From assembly GCF_010993745.1 (NCBI RefSeq), contig NZ_WOTN01000001.1, forward strand, positions 3,041,235 to 3,105,234: a stretch of DNA of 64,000 nucleotides. Direction: 5' to 3'. A model generated the notes under the pieces. That model made no database searches and was not told the origin of the DNA. It was given only the letters and a program-made list of their open reading frames with translations. Of the stretch, positions 41,815 through 50,411 are shown in pieces; the stretch's first letter is position 1, and every line of letters starts with the position of its first letter. The position numbers and the translations under genes are program-made. The DNA comes from Fodinicola acaciae. Lineage in GTDB: Bacteria; Actinomycetota; Actinomycetes; Mycobacteriales; HKI-0501.

Positions 41815-42840
41815 ATGGCTGGCAAACGCGCGGTCCACCACGTCGGCAGCATGCCGCTGGACATGCGTACGGCCGACGAGGCGATGCGGCTCATCCTGGA
41901 CGTGGCCGGACCACACCTGCGGTCGCTGCCGGACGGCGAGCCCGGCCGCAACTACGTCCAGCCGGTGGTCGACGGTTTCGCCCGGCATCCGGCCTTCCAG
42001 CAGACCGGCACCGGCGACTGGTCCACATTGGACAAACGCACCACGTACAAGGTGCGGCGCGGTCACCGGATCGACGAGAAGCCGCTCGACGACTTCCTGC
42101 TCTACCTGGCCAGCGGCGTCGACTCATGGCCGGTTTTCCAGCGGCTGCGCGAAGAGTACGTGCGGCCTGAGCTGTCCTACCAGGTCGGCCTGCCGACCGA
42201 CTTCGTGATCGCGTTCATCGCGTTTGGTCCCGGCCGCGCTTTCGCACAGCGCAAGGCGTTCCTGGACGCCAGCCTGCGTGGCATCCAGCGCATCCACGAG
42301 TTGGCCGGCGATCAGGTGATCTTCCAGTTGGAGGCGCCGGCCGAGACGCTGCTCACCGCCAAGGCCGGTCCGCTGCGGCCGGTCGCGGCGCGTTACATGG
42401 CCAAAGGCATGGCCAACATCGCGCGCAACAGTCCGGTCGGCACGCGTTTCGGCATTCACTTGTGCCTCGGCAGCCTGGAGGACGTGCCGCAGGGCACGGT
42501 GCACCACGTCGGCCAGTACGTACCGGTGCTCAACATCGCCAGGGAAATCTGGCCGGCCGACCGGCCGCTGGAATACGTGCACGCCCCGATGTTCAGTCCG
42601 CGCGGCCTGGATTACCTGCGTGGGCTGGAAAAACTCGAGGTCGGACCGGAGGTGCGAGTGGCCGCCGGGATCGTCCGCGAGGAGCGGCCGTACGAGGAAC
42701 AGGTGGCGCTGTTGACGCGAGCCGAGGACGCACTCGGTCACGCCGTCGACGTGAGCGCGGTGTGCGGGCTCGGCCGGCGTACGAACGCAGCCGCGGCGAA
42801 AGCGGCTCTGCAGCGCGCCGTCGCCTTGGCCACCTGCTAG
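41815..42840 (+). CDS. Cobalamin-independent methionine synthase-like (UROD/MetE superfamily) protein
   Basis: A 341-residue TIM-barrel-like protein similar to stand-alone MetE C-terminal domain homologues of unknown substrate. HHVGSMPLDMRTADEAM, SLPDGEPGRNYV, FQLEAPAETLL and FGIHLCLGSLEDVPQG are visible; the His/Cys in IHLCLG and the final VCGLGRRTNAAA may be zinc ligands as in MetE. GAGGAG precedes ATG 41815. It converges with a DUF574 methyltransferase (4-bp overlap). The reaction, probably a methyl or one-carbon transfer, is not known. Confidence 0.75.
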   Translation: MAGKRAVHHVGSMPLDMRTADEAMRLILDVAGPHLRSLPDGEPGRNYVQPVVDGFARHPAFQQTGTGDWSTLDKRTTYKVRRGHRIDEKPLDDFLLYLASGVDSWPVFQRLREEYVRPELSYQVGLPTDFVIAFIAFGPGRAFAQRKAFLDASLRGIQRIHELAGDQVIFQLEAPAETLLTAKAGPLRPVAARYMAKGMANIARNSPVGTRFGIHLCLGSLEDVPQGTVHHVGQYVPVLNIAREIWPADRPLEYVHAPMFSPRGLDYLRGLEKLEVGPEVRVAAGIVREERPYEEQVALLTRAEDALGHAVDVSAVCGLGRRTNAAAAKAALQRAVALATC

Positions 42841-43682
42841 GGCTTACGCGCCACCACGCCGAGTGCGAGGTCGGCCTCCGGTGGCGTACGGGTCACCGCC
42901 GGGCCGTCCGGCCACCACTGACTGAGCTTGACCAGACCGGGATCCAGCAGCTCCAGGCCGTCGACGTAGGACAGCAGCTGCGCGTACGACCGCAGGGTCA
43001 GCGACGGGACGGCTGCCTTTTTCAGCGTCTGCTCGACCTTGCGGCCGAGCGCGTAGTTGGCGCTGTCCTTCTCCGGCATGCACATCGCGGCCATCGCGTA
43101 ATAGGAGCCCGGTGCCAGCCGGTCCAGATACTGCTTCACGAAGTCGACGGGGTGCTGCGCCTCGGTGAACAGGTGCATGATGCCGACGTGCAGCAGGCCG
43201 ACCGGCCGGTCGAAGTCCAGGTGCGCGGTCACCGCCGGGTCGTTGAGCAGCAGATCGGGACGGCTCAGGTCGCCACCGATGAAATGCGTCCGGTCGTTTT
43301 CCTCCAGCACCGCCTTGCCGTGCGCGATCACCACTGGGTCGTTGTCGACGTAGACCACCGTGGCGTCGGAGTTGACCTGCTGCGCGATCTCGTGTGTGTT
43401 CTGCGTGGTCGGCAACCCGGAGCCGCAGTCCAGGAACTGGTCGACACCGGCAGGACCGGCCAGGAAGCGCACCACGCGCACCAGCCATTTCCGCTGTTCC
43501 CTGACGATCAGCGGCAACGCCGGCGCGAATTGCGAGATCTGGTTGAAAACCGCGCGGTCGACCTCGAAGTTGTCCTTGCCGCCGAGGAAAAGATCGAAGA
43601 CGCGAGCATGAGAAGGCTTGGTGGTGTCGATCGGACCGGGGACGAACCCCCCGCCGACCGCGGACTCGCCAGCACTCGACAT
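42837..43682 (-). CDS. DUF574 SAM-dependent methyltransferase
   Basis: A 281-residue protein of the DUF574 family common in actinobacteria. PSHARVFDLFLGGKDNFEVD is the hallmark N-terminal region; FLDCGSGLPTTQNTHEIAQ is the SAM motif I, VVYVDNDPVVIAHG motif II, and SYYAMAAM motif III. Length is normal. It ends 4 bp inside the MetE-like gene on the opposite strand. Acceptor unknown; several family members sit next to regulators or secondary-metabolism genes but none is obvious here. Confidence 0.9.
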   Translation of the reverse strand: MSSAGESAVGGGFVPGPIDTTKPSHARVFDLFLGGKDNFEVDRAVFNQISQFAPALPLIVREQRKWLVRVVRFLAGPAGVDQFLDCGSGLPTTQNTHEIAQQVNSDATVVYVDNDPVVIAHGKAVLEENDRTHFIGGDLSRPDLLLNDPAVTAHLDFDRPVGLLHVGIMHLFTEAQHPVDFVKQYLDRLAPGSYYAMAAMCMPEKDSANYALGRKVEQTLKKAAVPSLTLRSYAQLLSYVDGLELLDPGLVKLSQWWPDGPAVTRTPPEADLALGVVARKP

Positions 43683-43947
43683 TTACGTGCCCCACTCTTT
43701 TGGTTCCGCGACCAATGCCGAAGATCTGTTGGCCGCGAAAGCATTCTACCGGGCCGGCACGTTTCCCCGCGAACCGATCCGAAAAGACGTCTTGTCGCTT
43801 TGACGGCATGGCACCGCCAACGTCCCCCGACTGGCCTCACAGTCAGGATAGTCGACCCCACCGTCCGCTGATTTGCCAGCCCGGTCATTGTACGGTGAGA
43901 TAGCTGCGGATCACTCGCGGTCGCAGCTGCGAACAAAGGTGGGTGCT

Positions 43948-45192
43948 GTGTCCAGTCCTCCCCAGCGCACCGGTTGCCTGGTCGTCGGCGGCGGTCCAGC
44001 CGGGATGGTGCTCGGGTTGTTGCTGGCCAGAGCCGGTGTCGAGGTCACCGTGTTGGAGAAGCATCCGGACTTCCTCCACGACTTCCGTGGCGACACCGTG
44101 CATCCCTCGACGCTGACTTTGGTCGACGAGCTCGGCCTGGCGGAGAAGTTCGACAAGGTGCCGCACCGCGACCTGAGCATCCTGAGCTTCGCCATCGGCG
44201 GCAAGGTCGTACAGTTCGCCGACTTCAGCCACATCCACTGGCCGCACAAGGTGGTCAGGATGGTCCCGCAGTGGGACTTCCTCAGCCTGCTCGCCGACGA
44301 AGCGGCCACCGAGCCGAAATTCCAGCTGTTGATGGAAACCAAGGTCACCGAGCTGCTGCGCGACGGCGACCGGGTGACCGGCGTACGCTATGTCAGCGCC
44401 GCCGGCCAGACCGGCGAGATCCACGCGCCGCTGACGGTCGGCTGCGACGGCCGGCACTCGCTCGTACGCGACCTGGCCGGACTGCCGGTGCACGACATCC
44501 GCGTACCGGTCGACTCCTGGTGGCTGACCGTGCCGCGCGGCGACGACACCGACATCGAAGGCGGCGTCGGCATGTTCTTCCCCGGCCGGATGTTCGTGCT
44601 GATCGACCGCGGCGACAGCTGGCAGATCGCATACCTTTTCCCGAAAGGCGACAACGAAAAACTCCGCCAGCGGCCAATCGCCGCGCTGCGGCAGGAGATC
44701 GCCGACCTGATCCCCTGGCTGGCTGGATCGGTCAGCGCGCTGCAATCCTGGGACCAGGTGCCGTTCCTCGACATCAAAGTCAACCGCCTGCGCCGCTGGC
44801 ACGCGCCAGGCGTACTCTGCATCGGCGACGCCGCACACGCGATGTCCCCGGCCGGCGGCCCCGGCGTCAACCTCGCCGTACAGGACGCCGTCGCCACCGC
44901 GCGCCTGCTCGCGCCGAGCCTGCTTCGCGGTGAGGTAACGGAAAAAGACCTCGCCAAGGTCCGCGCTCGCCGCGCGTATCCGACCTGGGTCCTGCAGACG
45001 CTGCAGGGTTTGTTGCACCGGCTGGTTTTCGAGCCGGTGCTGGCCGCGAAAGGCGAGCTGAAAGTGCCGCTGGCCGCTCGGATCATCGTGCGGTATCCGT
45101 GGCTTGGGCGCTATCCGGCTCATCTGATCGGCGTCGGGCCGCGGCCGGAGCACGCGCCGGAGTTTGCGCGGAGGCCGGCGCGGGTCAGTTGA
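43948..45192 (+). CDS. FAD-dependent aromatic-type monooxygenase (PHBH fold)
   Basis: A 414-residue flavoprotein hydroxylase. CLVVGGGPAGMVLGLLLARAG binds the ADP part of FAD (first GxGxxG), GCDGRHSLVRDLAG is the DG motif, and CIGDAAHAMSPAGGPGVNLA the GD motif. GTG 43948 has AGGTGG upstream. The gene stands alone, divergent from the DUF574 gene, and is followed by the right copy of the intergenic repeat. Probably a class A hydroxylase acting on an aromatic or polyketide compound; the substrate cannot be read from sequence. Confidence 0.9.
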   Translation: MSSPPQRTGCLVVGGGPAGMVLGLLLARAGVEVTVLEKHPDFLHDFRGDTVHPSTLTLVDELGLAEKFDKVPHRDLSILSFAIGGKVVQFADFSHIHWPHKVVRMVPQWDFLSLLADEAATEPKFQLLMETKVTELLRDGDRVTGVRYVSAAGQTGEIHAPLTVGCDGRHSLVRDLAGLPVHDIRVPVDSWWLTVPRGDDTDIEGGVGMFFPGRMFVLIDRGDSWQIAYLFPKGDNEKLRQRPIAALRQEIADLIPWLAGSVSALQSWDQVPFLDIKVNRLRRWHAPGVLCIGDAAHAMSPAGGPGVNLAVQDAVATARLLAPSLLRGEVTEKDLAKVRARRAYPTWVLQTLQGLLHRLVFEPVLAAKGELKVPLAARIIVRYPWLGRYPAHLIGVGPRPEHAPEFARRPARVS

Positions 45193-45908
45193 GGGTGTCT
45201 TTGGTGCGGTGGTTGGGTTTTCTGTTTGTTGCGTTGGGTGGGTGGTGGGTTTGTCCCCTGCGGCGGGCGCGCTCCTGCGCGGAGGGCGACCTCAAGGGAG
45301 GCGGCGCGGGAACGCCAATCATCTGCATTGGGGGTGCGGGCGGCGGTTGCGGGCGGGGCTGGGTTTTCTGGCCTTGCTCGTTCTCCCCGTCGACATGGAC
45401 GCCATCACAGCGTCCGGGGTGGTGCTGGCGTGACTGGTGGGGCTGATAATGCGGGTGACGCGGGCTGGCTGCTTAATACTTGTTTAACAAGACATCAAAA
45501 CCGACATTTGTTGCAACCTAGCAGTCACAACAGCATTACCAGCCTCAATAATCACACTCGTCACAGCCTCAGAGGGTCGCCGCGGCGTGAAGGCCCTGCT
45601 TCTTGCGTCCGACGCAAGAAACTCGACATTCATGCCATCCGCGACCCGGGCAATCCAGACATTTAGCGTTCCACACACCTTCCGTCCCACATACTGGACC
45701 CTCACGCCACCCACCGAGACGCCACCGCAGCTCCGGCGCCCCCAAGCCACGCTCCTGGTCCGGTTTGTCCGTTCCGTCGGCGAGCCTTGCTTGAGCACAT
45801 TCTGGCCGGGCCTGCCGCGTACGAAACCCAACCACCCACCCAACCGCAACAATCAGAAAACCCAACCACCTATCCCCCAGGCCCTACCTCGCCTCAAACC
45901 CTAGACCA
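45193..45908. repeat. Intergenic repeat element, right copy (inverted relative to 4280-4966)
   Basis: No gene is evident in this 716-bp gap between the convergent FAD-monooxygenase and agmatinase genes. About 45421-45728 matches the reverse complement of the left copy core. It carries the palindrome CTTGTTTAACAAG (45479-45491), where only the central base differs from the left copy, and the hairpin CTTGCGT-CCG-ACGCAAG (45602-45618). The GC-rich motif containing GCGCTCCTGCGCGGAGG lies near 45266-45296. About 120 bp between motif and core have no match in the left copy. Reading frames are not conserved between copies, so it is probably not coding. Confidence 0.75.
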
Positions 45909-46850
45909 CTAACCCGCATTTTTGAGGGACAGTACGGAAAGCAGCTCATAGCAGACGTGAGCCGCGGCGATCCCGGTGATCTCGGCGTGGTCGTACGCCG
46001 GCGCCACTTCCACGATGTCGGCACCGACGACATTCACGCCGGCGAGGCCGCGCAGCATCGCGAGCAGTTCGCGGCTCAGCAGTCCGCCGGACTCCGGAGT
46101 GCCGGTGCCCGGCGCGAAAGCCGGGTCGAGCACGTCGATGTCGACCGACACGTAGACCGGCCGATTCCCCAGTCTGGTACGGATTTTCTCGATGCTGGCG
46201 GCCACGCCGAGATCGGCGGCCTCGACTGTGGACAGCACCTGGAAGCCGAGCGTACGGTCGTCGGCCAGATCCGACTCGCCATAGAGCGGACCGCGAATTC
46301 CAGTGTGCAAACAGCCTTCCGGATCGAGCAGGCCTTCCTCGGAGGCGCGCCGAAACGGCGTGCCGTGGGTGTACGGCGCGTCGAAATACGTGTCCCAGGT
46401 GTCCAGATGGGCGTCGAAATGCAGCACCGCGATCGGCCCATGCGACGCATGCAGCGCACGCAGCGACGGCAACGCGATCGTATGGTCGCCGCCAAGCAAC
46501 ATCGGCACAGCCGAGCTCGCGAGAATGTCGCGTACTCCGCGCTCGATCTCACCGATCGCATCCGTGATGGAAAACGGATTCGCAACGATATCCCCGATGT
46601 CGGCGACCTGCTGGACGTCGAACGGCGACGTGCGCAGCTCCGGATTGTATTGCCGAAGCAACCGCGACGACTGCCGGATGTGCTGCGGTCCAAAACGCGC
46701 ACCCGGCCGATAGCTCACGCCACTGTCGAACGGGACACCGGCGATCGCCACGTCGATGGTGGTGACCTCGTCGGCGCGCGGCAGTCGAGCGAAGGTGGCC
46801 GGGCCGGCGAACCGGGGCACGTCCCGGCCGCTGGCGGGTCCCACTGGCAT
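45909..46850 (-). CDS. speB: Agmatinase / ureohydrolase
   Basis: A 313-residue ureohydrolase that probably releases urea from agmatine or guanidinobutyrate. The Mn ligands are in [17 protein letters not shown] and [23 protein letters not shown] 46850 is chosen because GGGAG lies upstream and the N-terminus [22 protein letters not shown] is family-typical. In related actinobacteria this gene is divergent from an XRE-cupin regulator; here that position holds only a decayed remnant (46898-47182), so control may have been lost. Exact guanidino substrate is not determinable. Confidence 0.9.
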   Translation of the reverse strand: MPVGPASGRDVPRFAGPATFARLPRADEVTTIDVAIAGVPFDSGVSYRPGARFGPQHIRQSSRLLRQYNPELRTSPFDVQQVADIGDIVANPFSITDAIGEIERGVRDILASSAVPMLLGGDHTIALPSLRALHASHGPIAVLHFDAHLDTWDTYFDAPYTHGTPFRRASEEGLLDPEGCLHTGIRGPLYGESDLADDRTLGFQVLSTVEAADLGVAASIEKIRTRLGNRPVYVSVDIDVLDPAFAPGTGTPESGGLLSRELLAMLRGLAGVNVVGADIVEVAPAYDHAEITGIAAAHVCYELLSVLSLKNAG

Positions 46851-46897
46851 GGCGGCTCCCGAAAACGGCGTGTCGTGACGGTACCCGAAAGTGTCGC

Positions 46898-47182
46898 GGC
46901 GCGACCGGCCTGACCAAGTCGTTGCTGTCCAAGCTGGAACGCGACACCGCCAATGCCGCGGTCGCCTCACTGCTGCGCGTCTGCGACGCGCTCGGCCTGC
47001 GGCCCGGCACGCTCTTCGACCCGCCGAGGTGGCGCACCTTGCTCGCCGGCACGCTGGAGAACACCATCGGCGCCGGCGTACACCGGCGACACGCCCACCT
47101 TCCAGCCGCGCGAGCCGCGTCGCTGGCGCAATCCGTCTGACGACGTCACCGTCGTGCTCTGGACCCTGACGCCGGCGCCGTG
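46898..47182 (+). pseudogene. Remnant of an XRE-cupin transcriptional regulator
   Basis: One frame gives [20 protein letters not shown] then [20 protein letters not shown], the second half of an XRE helix-turn-helix. A different frame gives [20 protein letters not shown] then [12 protein letters not shown], the C-terminal end of the cupin domain of the same regulator type. The first ~25 HTH residues and about 80 central cupin residues are missing, with a frame change. There is no start codon in place. It lies divergent from speB, the usual location of the intact regulator. Confidence 0.75.
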
Positions 47183-47216
47183 ACCCGCCGCGCCATTGTC
47201 CGGCACGCTTTGCCGT

Positions 47217-47248
47217 GGCATTCTGATTGCGCTCGGCAATCAGATGCC
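47217..47248. promoter_or_regulatory. Hairpin or operator before the cysteine leader
   Basis: TCTGATTGC (47222-47230) and GCAATCAGA (47236-47244) pair exactly around a 5-base loop, and GGCA/TGCC extend the stem with one bulged base. It ends 29 bases before the leader ATG, so it may be an operator over the promoter or a 5'-end stabiliser. Confidence 0.4.
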
Positions 47249-47276
47249 GGTCGGTGAGCCCGGAAAGGAGTGCGTC

Positions 47277-47384
47277 ATGGCCACGAAGCACGACAGTGGC
47301 TTGCGACGCACGGACCGTGGCGTGGCACTGACCAGCCGCCGGCACATCGACTTCGCGCGCGTCTTCAGCGCCGGCTGTCGCTGA
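47277..47384 (+). CDS. Cysteine-type leader peptide
   Basis: A 35-residue peptide ending [16 protein letters not shown]. This matches the LHIDLxRVxxAxCR pattern of actinobacterial leader peptides that precede sulfur-assimilation and thiol genes. AAAGGAG lies six bases before ATG 47277. Its single Cys codon (TGT) is two codons before the stop, and a hairpin follows 10 bases after the stop (47395-47417). Ribosome stalling at the Cys codon under cysteine shortage would alter that structure and raise expression of the OsmC and flavoprotein genes. The mechanism is inferred from known cases. Confidence 0.8.
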   Translation: MATKHDSGLRRTDRGVALTSRRHIDFARVFSAGCR

Positions 47385-47394
47385 TTTTCCTTCC

Positions 47395-47417
47395 GCACGG
47401 CGGTTGTTTCGCCGTGC
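47395..47417 (+). promoter_or_regulatory. Attenuator-like hairpin after the leader peptide
   Basis: GCACGGCG (47395-47402) and CGCCGTGC (47410-47417) form an 8-bp stem with loop GTTGTTT, beginning 11 bases after the leader stop and about 100 bases before the OsmC gene. Its placement suggests a role in cysteine-dependent attenuation. Confidence 0.5.
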
Positions 47418-47514
47418 CGTTCACCCGGCGTACGCACAACGACCGAGGACACCTCCAGCCAGCCGGCTGCTCTTCCACCGAACCGACGACGGTTCATCCC
47501 GAGAGGAAATCCGC

Positions 47515-48075
47515 ATGACCACGACCGAATCGCCAGTCGACAACGGCGTCAACGTCGAGGCGCTGCTCGGCGCGCGCCAGGCCTTCGGCGACAGCCCGGA
47601 GATCGCCAAGTTCACCTGGCGCGCGACCAACTCGTGGGTCAGGGGCACCCACAGCAAGTCCAGCGTCCAGACCTTCTACGGCCTGTCCGCCGAGCAGCGG
47701 CACAAGGCGAAGTTCGAGTTCGACGCCGACCACCCCGAGGTGTTCGCGGCCGAGGACAACGGCGTCACGCCGGTCGAGTTCGTGCTGGTCGCGCTCGGCA
47801 GCTGCCTCACCGCCGGCATCGCCGCGGTCGCACAGCAGCGCAACATCCAGCTGCGCTCGGTGAAGGCGACCATCGAGGCCGACTTCGACCTGCACGGCAT
47901 CCTCGGCGCCGACCCGGACGTACGCAATGGCTTCAGCGACGTGCGCGTCTCGTACGACATCGACGCCGACGCGAGCTCCGAGGAGGTCCAGGCGCTGGTC
48001 GCGCAGTCGCAGAAAAGGTCGGCGGTCTATGACATCCTGACCAACCCGACCAACGTCACCGTGAACGTCAACTAG
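47515..48075 (+). CDS. OsmC/Ohr-family protein
   Basis: A 186-residue OsmC-fold protein. VTPVEFVLVALGSCLTAGIA contains one conserved redox Cys, but the N-terminal half lacks the second Cys of classical Ohr peroxidases, so it is more likely a YhfA-type OsmC protein acting on sulfur compounds. ATG 47515 has GAGAGGAAA upstream. The leader peptide at 47277 implies cysteine-responsive control, and the flavoprotein follows after 4 bp in the same operon. Members of this type often accompany organosulfur utilisation genes. Confidence 0.85.
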   Translation: MTTTESPVDNGVNVEALLGARQAFGDSPEIAKFTWRATNSWVRGTHSKSSVQTFYGLSAEQRHKAKFEFDADHPEVFAAEDNGVTPVEFVLVALGSCLTAGIAAVAQQRNIQLRSVKATIEADFDLHGILGADPDVRNGFSDVRVSYDIDADASSEEVQALVAQSQKRSAVYDILTNPTNVTVNVN

Positions 48076-48079
48076 GTCA

Positions 48080-49303
48080 GTGCCGACAGTCACGACGCTC
48101 GTCGTCGGGGCCGGCCACTGCGGCCTCGCGATCAGCCGCCACCTCGCCGAGCGCTCCATCGACCACGTGGTCGTCGAGCGCGGCGAGGTGGCGCACTCCT
48201 GGCGTACGCAGCGGTGGGACTCGTTCCGGCTGCTCACCCCCAACTGGATGACCCGGCTGCCGGGTTACGCGTACGGCGGCGACGACCCGGACGGCTATCA
48301 GACCGCGGCCGAGCTGGCCGGCCTGATCGGCGACTATGCCAAGGTGTCCGGCGCGCCGGTGCTGGCCAACACGACGGTCGAGTCGGTGCGACCGGCCGAC
48401 GGCGGTTTCGTCGTACGCACCGACCAGGACGTGTGGCACGCGCGGACGGTCGTGCTGGCCTCCGGCGCGCACAACGTGGCTCGCCTGCCGCCGGTGGCCG
48501 AGGCGCTGCCGGCTGATCTCGCCACCATGACGGCACTGGACTATCGGAGTCCAGACCAGCTGCCTGACGGTGGCGTGCTGGTGGTCGGTGCGTCCTCGAC
48601 CGGCATCCAGATCGCCAACGAGCTGCACCGCTCCGGCCGGCCCGTGACGCTCGCGGTCGGCGAGCACGTACGCATGTCGCGGACCTATCGCGGCCGCGAC
48701 ATCCTGTGGTGGATGGACGCGGCCGGCGTGTTCGATGAGCGCTATGACCAGGTGCCGGACCTGCTGCGCGCCAGGAACCTGCCGTCGATGCAGCTGGTCG
48801 GTACGCCGGAGCGGACCACGATCGACCTCAACTCGCTCACCGGCATCGGCGTACGACTGGCCGGCCGGCTGGCCGGCGTACGCGATGGCCGTGCGCTGTT
48901 TTCCGGCTCGCTGCCAAACGTGTGCGCGCTGGCCGATCTCAAGCTCGGCCGGCTGCTGGACACGTTCGACAACTGGGCCGACGAGACCGGCTTCACCGAC
49001 TGCGACGCGATCGAACGGTTCGCGCCGACCCAGTTGCCGGCGCAGGCGCCGCTGACGCTGGACCTGTCGCGCGGCGAGATCCGCGGCGTCGTGTGGGCCA
49101 CCGGTTTCCGGCCCGACTGGTCCTGGCTCGACGTGCCGGTGCTCGACCGCAAAGGCCAGGTCAAGCACGACGGCGGGGTGACCGGCTGGCCGGGTCTCTA
49201 TGTCATCGGCATGCCATTTCTGCGCCGCCGCCGGTCCAGCCTGATCGACGGCGCCGCCGCCGACGCGGCCGATCTCACCGCACATCTCACCGCACAGCTC
49301 TAG
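48080..49303 (+). CDS. Flavin-dependent monooxygenase (FMO/BVMO-like)
   Basis: A 407-residue two-dinucleotide-binding flavoprotein. FAD site: LVVGAGHCGLAISRHL; NADPH site: VLVVGASSTGIQIANEL; and VWATGFRPDWSW marks the class B ending. RWDSFRLLTPNWMTRLPG is typical of the CzcO/YpdA-like monooxygenase group. GTG 48080 lies 4 bp after the OsmC stop, so both are controlled by the cysteine leader. Probably oxidises an organosulfur or other nucleophilic compound; substrate not known. Confidence 0.85.
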   Translation: MPTVTTLVVGAGHCGLAISRHLAERSIDHVVVERGEVAHSWRTQRWDSFRLLTPNWMTRLPGYAYGGDDPDGYQTAAELAGLIGDYAKVSGAPVLANTTVESVRPADGGFVVRTDQDVWHARTVVLASGAHNVARLPPVAEALPADLATMTALDYRSPDQLPDGGVLVVGASSTGIQIANELHRSGRPVTLAVGEHVRMSRTYRGRDILWWMDAAGVFDERYDQVPDLLRARNLPSMQLVGTPERTTIDLNSLTGIGVRLAGRLAGVRDGRALFSGSLPNVCALADLKLGRLLDTFDNWADETGFTDCDAIERFAPTQLPAQAPLTLDLSRGEIRGVVWATGFRPDWSWLDVPVLDRKGQVKHDGGVTGWPGLYVIGMPFLRRRRSSLIDGAAADAADLTAHLTAQL

Positions 49304-49507
49304 ACGATGCCACGGCGGCGCTCTTGGGTCACTTGTGTGCGTCCGACCTGAACAACTGGTAACGAAAGCGGGCACTGACCTGCGCGTACGCCGGTCGCCG
49401 CTCGCTGTGAACGTGAACAGGCTTGAATATTCAGTCATGTCTTACCAGCGAGTAATCGCACGGCCTATGGTCAGCTGCGTTCCCGCACCCCTCACGATGG
49501 AGGACGA

Positions 49508-50353
49508 ATGCGACGATCCGCGGCTGTGCTGGCCACCGTGCTGGCAATGGTGACCTCGACGCTGGTAGCCGTACTGTTCGGTCAACCCAGCCATGCGACC
49601 AGCGTTCCGGCCAGTTATTACGAGAACGACGGGCCGCATGGCGTCACGGTTTCCCAGGAGGGACCGGACGAAACCATCTACTACCCCAGTGACATCTCCT
49701 CCGCTGCGGCGAAGTATCCCGTACTCATCTGGGGAAACGGCACGGGCGCCACGCCGGCCGTGTACGACGCCGCCTTGCGCCACTGGGCGTCGTGGGGCAT
49801 TGTCGTCGCCGCGGCGAACACCACGCAATCGGGCACCGGCCGGGAAATGCTCGCCGGCGCGCGCTATCTGATCGATGAGGGAAACCGGTCCGGCAGCAAG
49901 TTCTACGGCCGGATCGACGGCGACAAGGTCGGTGCCGCCGGCCATTCGCAGGGTGGTGGCGGCACGATCGCGGCGGCGGCGGATCCACTGGTGAAGGCCA
50001 GCTCGCCGATCGAGCCGGGCCCGCAGGGATCCGTGCCGATGATGAAGGGACCGGCGCTGTTCATCGCCGGCCAACTCGACTACATCGTGCCGTCGCCCTA
50101 CGTACGTGGTCGCTATTCCACAGCGACCCAGATTCCGGCGGTTTTCGCCGAGCTGGCCGGCTCCGACCACTTCTTCCCCGGTGCCACGCGTATCCGCCTG
50201 ATCGGCGTCGAGACCGCCTGGTTCCGCTACTGGCTGGCCGGCGACGAGCAGGCACGTGGGATTTTCTTCGGCCCAACCGCCGACTGCGGGATCTGCAACG
50301 ACCGTACGGCCTGGTCGTCGGTCGACCGCAACGCGAAAGCCCGCGCGGTCTGA
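49508..50353 (+). CDS. Secreted alpha/beta hydrolase (lipase/chlorophyllase-like)
   Basis: A 281-residue exported hydrolase. Residues 1-30 are a signal peptide ending PSHA. The nucleophile elbow is AAGHSQGGGG; the aromatic/oxyanion segment is VLIWGNGTGATP; Asp and His are likely in GQLDYIVP and AGSDHFFPG. Two Cys near the end (TADCGICND) may form a disulfide. A good site GGAGG lies 6 bases before ATG 49508. Related proteins include chlorophyllase-like and cutinase-like esterases. It stands alone after a 204-bp gap in which I see nothing but a TGAATATTCA palindrome. Confidence 0.83.
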   Translation: MRRSAAVLATVLAMVTSTLVAVLFGQPSHATSVPASYYENDGPHGVTVSQEGPDETIYYPSDISSAAAKYPVLIWGNGTGATPAVYDAALRHWASWGIVVAAANTTQSGTGREMLAGARYLIDEGNRSGSKFYGRIDGDKVGAAGHSQGGGGTIAAAADPLVKASSPIEPGPQGSVPMMKGPALFIAGQLDYIVPSPYVRGRYSTATQIPAVFAELAGSDHFFPGATRIRLIGVETAWFRYWLAGDEQARGIFFGPTADCGICNDRTAWSSVDRNAKARAV

Positions 50354-50411
50354 GCGTCGACAACGGCGCCGAGCCGGCCCGCCAGCTGGCTCGGCGCTAC
50401 TCTGCTACCTC

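Noticed and set aside
45484-45904. Frames of 105-122 codons in the right repeat copy
   Set aside because: Not conserved with the left copy; no start site with an SD.
46922-47140. Intact 72-residue HTH protein
   Set aside because: It lacks the first HTH helices and a proper start, and its downstream part continues in another frame as a cupin end; it is a remnant.
49304-49507. Short open frame after the flavoprotein stop
   Set aside because: It has no start site or similarity and probably reflects codon-biased drift of the intergenic sequence.
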